Source: an uncultured Lachnospiraceae bacterium
GTDB taxonomy: Bacteria > Bacillota > Clostridia > Lachnospirales > Lachnospiraceae
DNA length: 64,000 bases
Assembly (NCBI GenBank): GCA_947574135.1
Contig: CANPIM010000002.1
Location: 35,857 to 99,856 of the forward strand
Direction of reading: 5' to 3'
Under the pieces are notes generated by a model. The model was not told where the DNA came from. It saw only the letters and a program-made list of their open reading frames with translations, and searched no databases. Below, one piece after another: positions 60,794-64,000 of the stretch. Numbering within the stretch: position 1 is the stretch's first letter; every line of letters begins with the position of its first letter. Made by a program: the position numbers and the translations under genes.

Positions 60794-62119
60794 CTACCGC
60801 ACCAGGCAGGGCTTCTTGGCGTTGAAGGTCCATCCGGGGATGAGATACTGCATCACCACCGAGTCATCCCGGCCTCCCAGGCAATTCTCCATATAGAGGG
60901 CATGGGCCTTTTTCACCTGCTCCATATCCACCTCAATGCCAAGGCCCGGCTTCCTGGGAACCTCCACACAGCCGTCCTTGATCTCCAGAGGCTCCTTGGT
61001 CAGCCGCTCCAGACCCTCCTGCCAGATCCAGTGGGTATCTAAGGCGTTATATTCTCCGGGAACCGCCGCTCCCACCTGGGTAAACATGGCCAGGGAGATA
61101 TCAAAGTGATTGTTGGAGTGGGAGCCCCAGGTATAGCCAAAGTCATGACACATCTGGGCCACCCGCACAGACCCGCTCATGGTCCAGAAATGGGGATCCG
61201 CCAGAATGATATCCACTGCCTGGGATTCCAGAGAATGGCCCACCTCTCTCCAGTCTGTGGCAATCATATTGGTGGCCGTGGGGAAGCCGGTCCTTCTGCG
61301 AAACTCGCTCATAATCTCCCGGCCGGAATACACCCCTTCTGCGCCGCAGGGATCCTCGCAGTAGGTCAGGATTCCCTCCATGCCCTTCACATATTCCATG
61401 GCCTCCTTGAGAAGCCAGCCTCCATTGGGATCCAAATCAATCCGTGCCTCAGGAAAGGCCTTCTTAAGCTCCCGGATCACCTCCATCTCCTCATCTCCGG
61501 GGAGCACGCCTCCTTTAAGCTTAAAGTCCTGAAAGCCGTACTTTTCATGGGTAGCCCGGGCAAAGGCCACGATTTTGTCGGCTGTCAGGGCCTCCTCATG
61601 GCGAAGGCGATACCAGGCACAGTCGCTCTCCCTCTCCTCGTCATAGGGAAGATCCGTCTTTTTCCGATCTCCCACAAAAAACAGATATCCCAGCATCCGC
61701 ACCTTATCCCTCTGCTGTCCGTCTCCCAAAAGCTCACACACGGGAACTCCCAGCTGCTTTCCCAAGAGATCCAGGCAGGGGGCCTCAATGGCCGTGCACA
61801 CATGGACGCCGGTGCGCAGATCAAAGGTCTGATTTCCCCGCACATCCACCTCGCCCCGGGAGTCCAGATACCGCCGCACCTTTAAAAGCGTGCTCTTGTA
61901 CTCCTCCACCCGGGTGCCCTCCACGATGGATACGCACTCCTGCAAAGCCTTTGTAATCTTCTCCCCGCCCGGCACCTCGCCCACGCCGGTTTCCCCGTTG
62001 TCTCCATGAAGAATCACAATATTTCTGGTAAAAAAGGGCGCATGGGCGCCGCTTAAATTCAGCTCCATACAATCCTTGCCCGCCACCGGAAAAACCTCCA
62101 TTTTCACAATCCTTGCCAT
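60794..62119 (-). CDS. Glucarate dehydratase-like enolase-superfamily enzyme
   Basis: 441 residues from the ATG at 62119 (GGGGAG site). Capping domain, then the barrel with the Lys of the KxK region in FKLKGG, metal ligands in [20 protein letters not shown] and ATNMIATDW, and the catalytic His in [16 protein letters not shown]. These match GlucD/GudD: dehydration of D-glucarate or L-idarate to 5-keto-4-deoxy-glucarate. It is the first enzyme gene behind the regulator gene. Confidence 0.9.
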   Translation of the reverse strand: MARIVKMEVFPVAGKDCMELNLSGAHAPFFTRNIVILHGDNGETGVGEVPGGEKITKALQECVSIVEGTRVEEYKSTLLKVRRYLDSRGEVDVRGNQTFDLRTGVHVCTAIEAPCLDLLGKQLGVPVCELLGDGQQRDKVRMLGYLFFVGDRKKTDLPYDEERESDCAWYRLRHEEALTADKIVAFARATHEKYGFQDFKLKGGVLPGDEEMEVIRELKKAFPEARIDLDPNGGWLLKEAMEYVKGMEGILTYCEDPCGAEGVYSGREIMSEFRRRTGFPTATNMIATDWREVGHSLESQAVDIILADPHFWTMSGSVRVAQMCHDFGYTWGSHSNNHFDISLAMFTQVGAAVPGEYNALDTHWIWQEGLERLTKEPLEIKDGCVEVPRKPGLGIEVDMEQVKKAHALYMENCLGGRDDSVVMQYLIPGWTFNAKKPCLVR

Positions 62120-62258
62120 TTTGAAACTCCCCTTTCTTTTCATTCCTCTACTTCTCGTATGGTCTGTGTGGTTTTCCGGGCCTTTTATCCATCTCTGCCC
62201 GGCCTGCCTCTCATATTTCTATTGTAAGATAAATTACCGAAAAAAACCATTGGCACAA

Positions 62259-62347
62259 TCTCTAAAATAAACAGGCTATTTTGATCAGGTCTCTAAAATT
62301 TCAAATACTGCAATTTTTATTTCACAAAACTTTCATTTTTATTTCAC
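62259..62347. promoter_or_regulatory. Paired direct repeats before the aldarate operon
   Basis: TCTCTAAAAT occurs at 62259 and 62290 (31 bp apart), and ATTTTTATTTCAC at 62313 and 62335 (22 bp apart). These lie in the 288-bp gap between the regulator and the dehydratase genes and may be its binding sites. I found no convincing sigma-54 -24/-12 promoter in this gap. Confidence 0.45.
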
Positions 62348-62407
62348 TTTTAAGGCAATTCTTTGCACAAAAATCCAAACAGACGGAATCCCATACTCTC
62401 CCTTCTC

Positions 62408-64000
62408 CTATCTCTTCTCATAATTGGCCGTAATCCCGTACTTTTTCATCCGTCTCCAAAGCGTGGTGGTACTGATCCCAAGCTCCGAAGCTGCCAGCTG
62501 CCGGTTCCCGCCGTGCCGCTCCAAAACTGCACTGAGCTTGGCAGCCTGGGGGGACTTGTACACCACGATCTCCTTCTCTCCCTCCCGTTCCCGAATGCCG
62601 GGATACAATTCCCCGTACAACCGCTCCAGCAGCACCTCATCCACCCTTCGCTTTTCCGCCTCCAAAACCAGCCTTTCGCAAAAGGTCCGAACCTGTAGGA
62701 GATTTCCCCTCCACACAAGCTCTCTAAGGCACTGGTATGCCCCTTCGGTAAGCGCCAGATGCTTATTGTATTTCCGGGAATATTCCTTAAAATATCCGTT
62801 GAAATACCGGACCAGATCCTCCGGTCTCTGGTTCAAATTCGGTATCTCCACCGTAAGCCCCTGGAGCAGATAAAAAAATTTCCGATTAAAATTTCCAGTT
62901 TTTTCCAAATACGAAAGATTTTCTGTAGTAAAACCGATGATCCGAACATCCGGGGTGTCAAAAGGCAACGCATCCGTCCTTGTGACAGCTCCCCCCTGGA
63001 GGATTCTCCCCAGCTGATGCTGTACCGGCAGGGTCAGCTGCTCGATATGTTCCATAAAAAGAGTCCCATGATTGGCCTTGGCCAGGATTCCCATTCTCCG
63101 CAACTCCCCCTCCGGCCATGTAGGGTAATTGCCAAAAAGCGCCTCTCCCTGTTGCTCCCTCTCCAGAGTTCCCACATCCACGGTGAGAAAGGGCCCCGAT
63201 TTTCTGGCACTGTTATTGTGAATCGCCTGGGCCACGGAAAAGTATTCCGTTCCCTCCTCCCCGTAGAGCAGGATAGGACTGTCAGACAGGGCATATTCCC
63301 GGGCTCTTTCCAGGGCCTTCTTCATGGCCTCATTCTCTGTTTCCAAGGTCTGAAAGGTGGCGCGGGCGGTAAAGCCGGAAAGAAAAGGATTTTGCCCCCC
63401 TGCACGGGCATGGCTCCTCTCCATACTCTCGTGTACCTTATACAGGGACAAAATGGCGCCTGTCACCCCACCGTCATAGGAAATGGGGGCCATTACCAGC
63501 ATAAAGGCCTGCTGGCGAAGGGTCACGGACACCGTATAATTTTCCCTCTTCCCGGAAAGAATCTTTTCCACTGCCTCCCTGTCAAACTCCGGAAAGGCCT
63601 TCTCCAGGGGCAGCCCCACCACCTCCTCCGCGCTTTTTCCCAGAAGATTCTCCACCAGCTTATTGATCACAATCACGGTTCCCGCCTGGTTGATCTTGAT
63701 AATTCCCCCAAAGGAGGTGTCCAGAACCGTCTCAAACTGGGCGGCATTTTGCATCTCCGCCTCCGCCGCATAAGCCATGCCCCGGGCCGTGAGCAAGGCC
63801 TCCCGAAGGGATTCCTCTGAAAAAGAAAAGAGTAAAGAGGGATACCCCATTTTTTCCGCCTCCCGGCAGGTAATCTCTCCGCCAATAATCAAATCCGGCT
63901 TTCGTCGGGACAGCTCTCTAAGACAGGGGACCGTATCCTCCATTTTGCTCAGATATTTCACCACAAGCTCCACATCCAAAAGCTCTCCCATATGAGACAG
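62408..64000 (-). CDS. PrpR/NtrC-like regulator with eroded AAA+ domain (5' end beyond window)
   Basis: 531 residues visible; the frame stays open to base 64000, and the PrpR-type N-terminal sensor domain is incomplete, so the true start lies outside. Order: end of PrpR_N (PDLIIGGEITCREAEKMGYPSLLFSFSEESLREAL), a PAS domain (about 85-190), an AAA+ region and a Fis-type helix-turn-helix (GGNRQLAASELGISTTTLWRRMKKYGI). The AAA+ region aligns with sigma-54 activators but Walker A reads GEEGTEYFS instead of GESGTGKE, Walker B reads TLFMEHI, and GAFTGA is missing. It is therefore unlikely to hydrolyse ATP or contact sigma-54, and probably works as a ligand-controlled DNA binder for the aldarate operon downstream. 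Confidence 0.87.
   Translation of the reverse strand: MSHMGELLDVELVVKYLSKMEDTVPCLRELSRRKPDLIIGGEITCREAEKMGYPSLLFSFSEESLREALLTARGMAYAAEAEMQNAAQFETVLDTSFGGIIKINQAGTVIVINKLVENLLGKSAEEVVGLPLEKAFPEFDREAVEKILSGKRENYTVSVTLRQQAFMLVMAPISYDGGVTGAILSLYKVHESMERSHARAGGQNPFLSGFTARATFQTLETENEAMKKALERAREYALSDSPILLYGEEGTEYFSVAQAIHNNSARKSGPFLTVDVGTLEREQQGEALFGNYPTWPEGELRRMGILAKANHGTLFMEHIEQLTLPVQHQLGRILQGGAVTRTDALPFDTPDVRIIGFTTENLSYLEKTGNFNRKFFYLLQGLTVEIPNLNQRPEDLVRYFNGYFKEYSRKYNKHLALTEGAYQCLRELVWRGNLLQVRTFCERLVLEAEKRRVDEVLLERLYGELYPGIREREGEKEIVVYKSPQAAKLSAVLERHGGNRQLAASELGISTTTLWRRMKKYGITANYEKR

Noticed and set aside
62120..62407. Sigma-54 promoter for the aldarate operon
   Set aside because: TGGCAC occurs at 62251 but on the wrong strand and without a correctly spaced TTGC box.

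Overview
The window looks like chromosome from a spore-forming Clostridia, most likely a Lachnospiraceae relative. This is inferred from moderately GC-rich Gram-positive coding style, strong GGAGG ribosome-binding sites, a V-type ATPase operon, a FeoB-associated cysteine-rich peptide, many lipoproteins, ScpA/ScpB next to a D-Ala-D-Ala carboxypeptidase, and a DUF4368-type serine recombinase. No rRNA, tRNA or CRISPR array was seen. Most genes are on the minus strand.

Layout. 1-9 kb: the end of a LytTR response regulator, a lipoprotein, YqeY, CysK, an aldo/keto reductase, the wreck of a DNA methyltransferase, an LprI-like lipoprotein, and a NagB-like isomerase divergent from an AraC regulator. 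9-15 kb: a dipeptide/nickel-type ABC transporter operon led by a cobalamin riboswitch, then RidA. 15-20 kb: an esterase, a condensation-like membrane acyltransferase, a D-Ala-D-Ala carboxypeptidase and an orphan FeoB-associated peptide behind a Fur-like box. 20-25 kb: a ROK regulator divergent from a polyol/sugar operon (SDR dehydrogenase, kinase remnant, GPH symporter, tandem PTS EIIA). 25-32 kb: a lipoprotein, an aldehyde dehydrogenase and a sorbose-like operon (SDR, PHP protein, zinc dehydrogenase). 32-42 kb: a scpAB-metallophosphoesterase-dacB cluster, citrate synthase and a DUF212 protein. 43-53 kb: an HD protein, a broken ABC gene, the nine-gene V-type ATPase operon and ribosomal protein S21. 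53-57 kb: repeats, a BlaR1/BlaI pair and an XRE membrane regulator. 57-64 kb: an aldarate-type catabolic operon (regulator, glucarate-dehydratase-like enzyme, DapA-like lyase/aldolase, GltD-like oxidoreductase, AGE isomerase).

The most striking object is at 36.2-40.0 kb. A D-Ala-D-Ala carboxypeptidase gene next to scpAB (the neighbourhood of sporulation gene dacB in Bacillus) is cut in two by a 3.8-kb element. The cut lies directly after the SxN catalytic motif. The element carries a large serine recombinase whose stop codon is 12 bp from one junction, a secreted nuclease and small ORFs. Both junctions share TCAGT, and recombination across it would rejoin the two halves exactly in frame. Upstream of the 5' half is a sequence resembling a mother-cell sigma-E promoter. 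Together these suggest a skin-like element removed during sporulation; that is inference.

Other points of interest are a structured repeat placed directly against the Shine-Dalgarno of two unrelated genes, a regulator whose AAA+ ATPase and sigma-54 contact motifs are eroded, and several arrays of tandem or inverted repeats.
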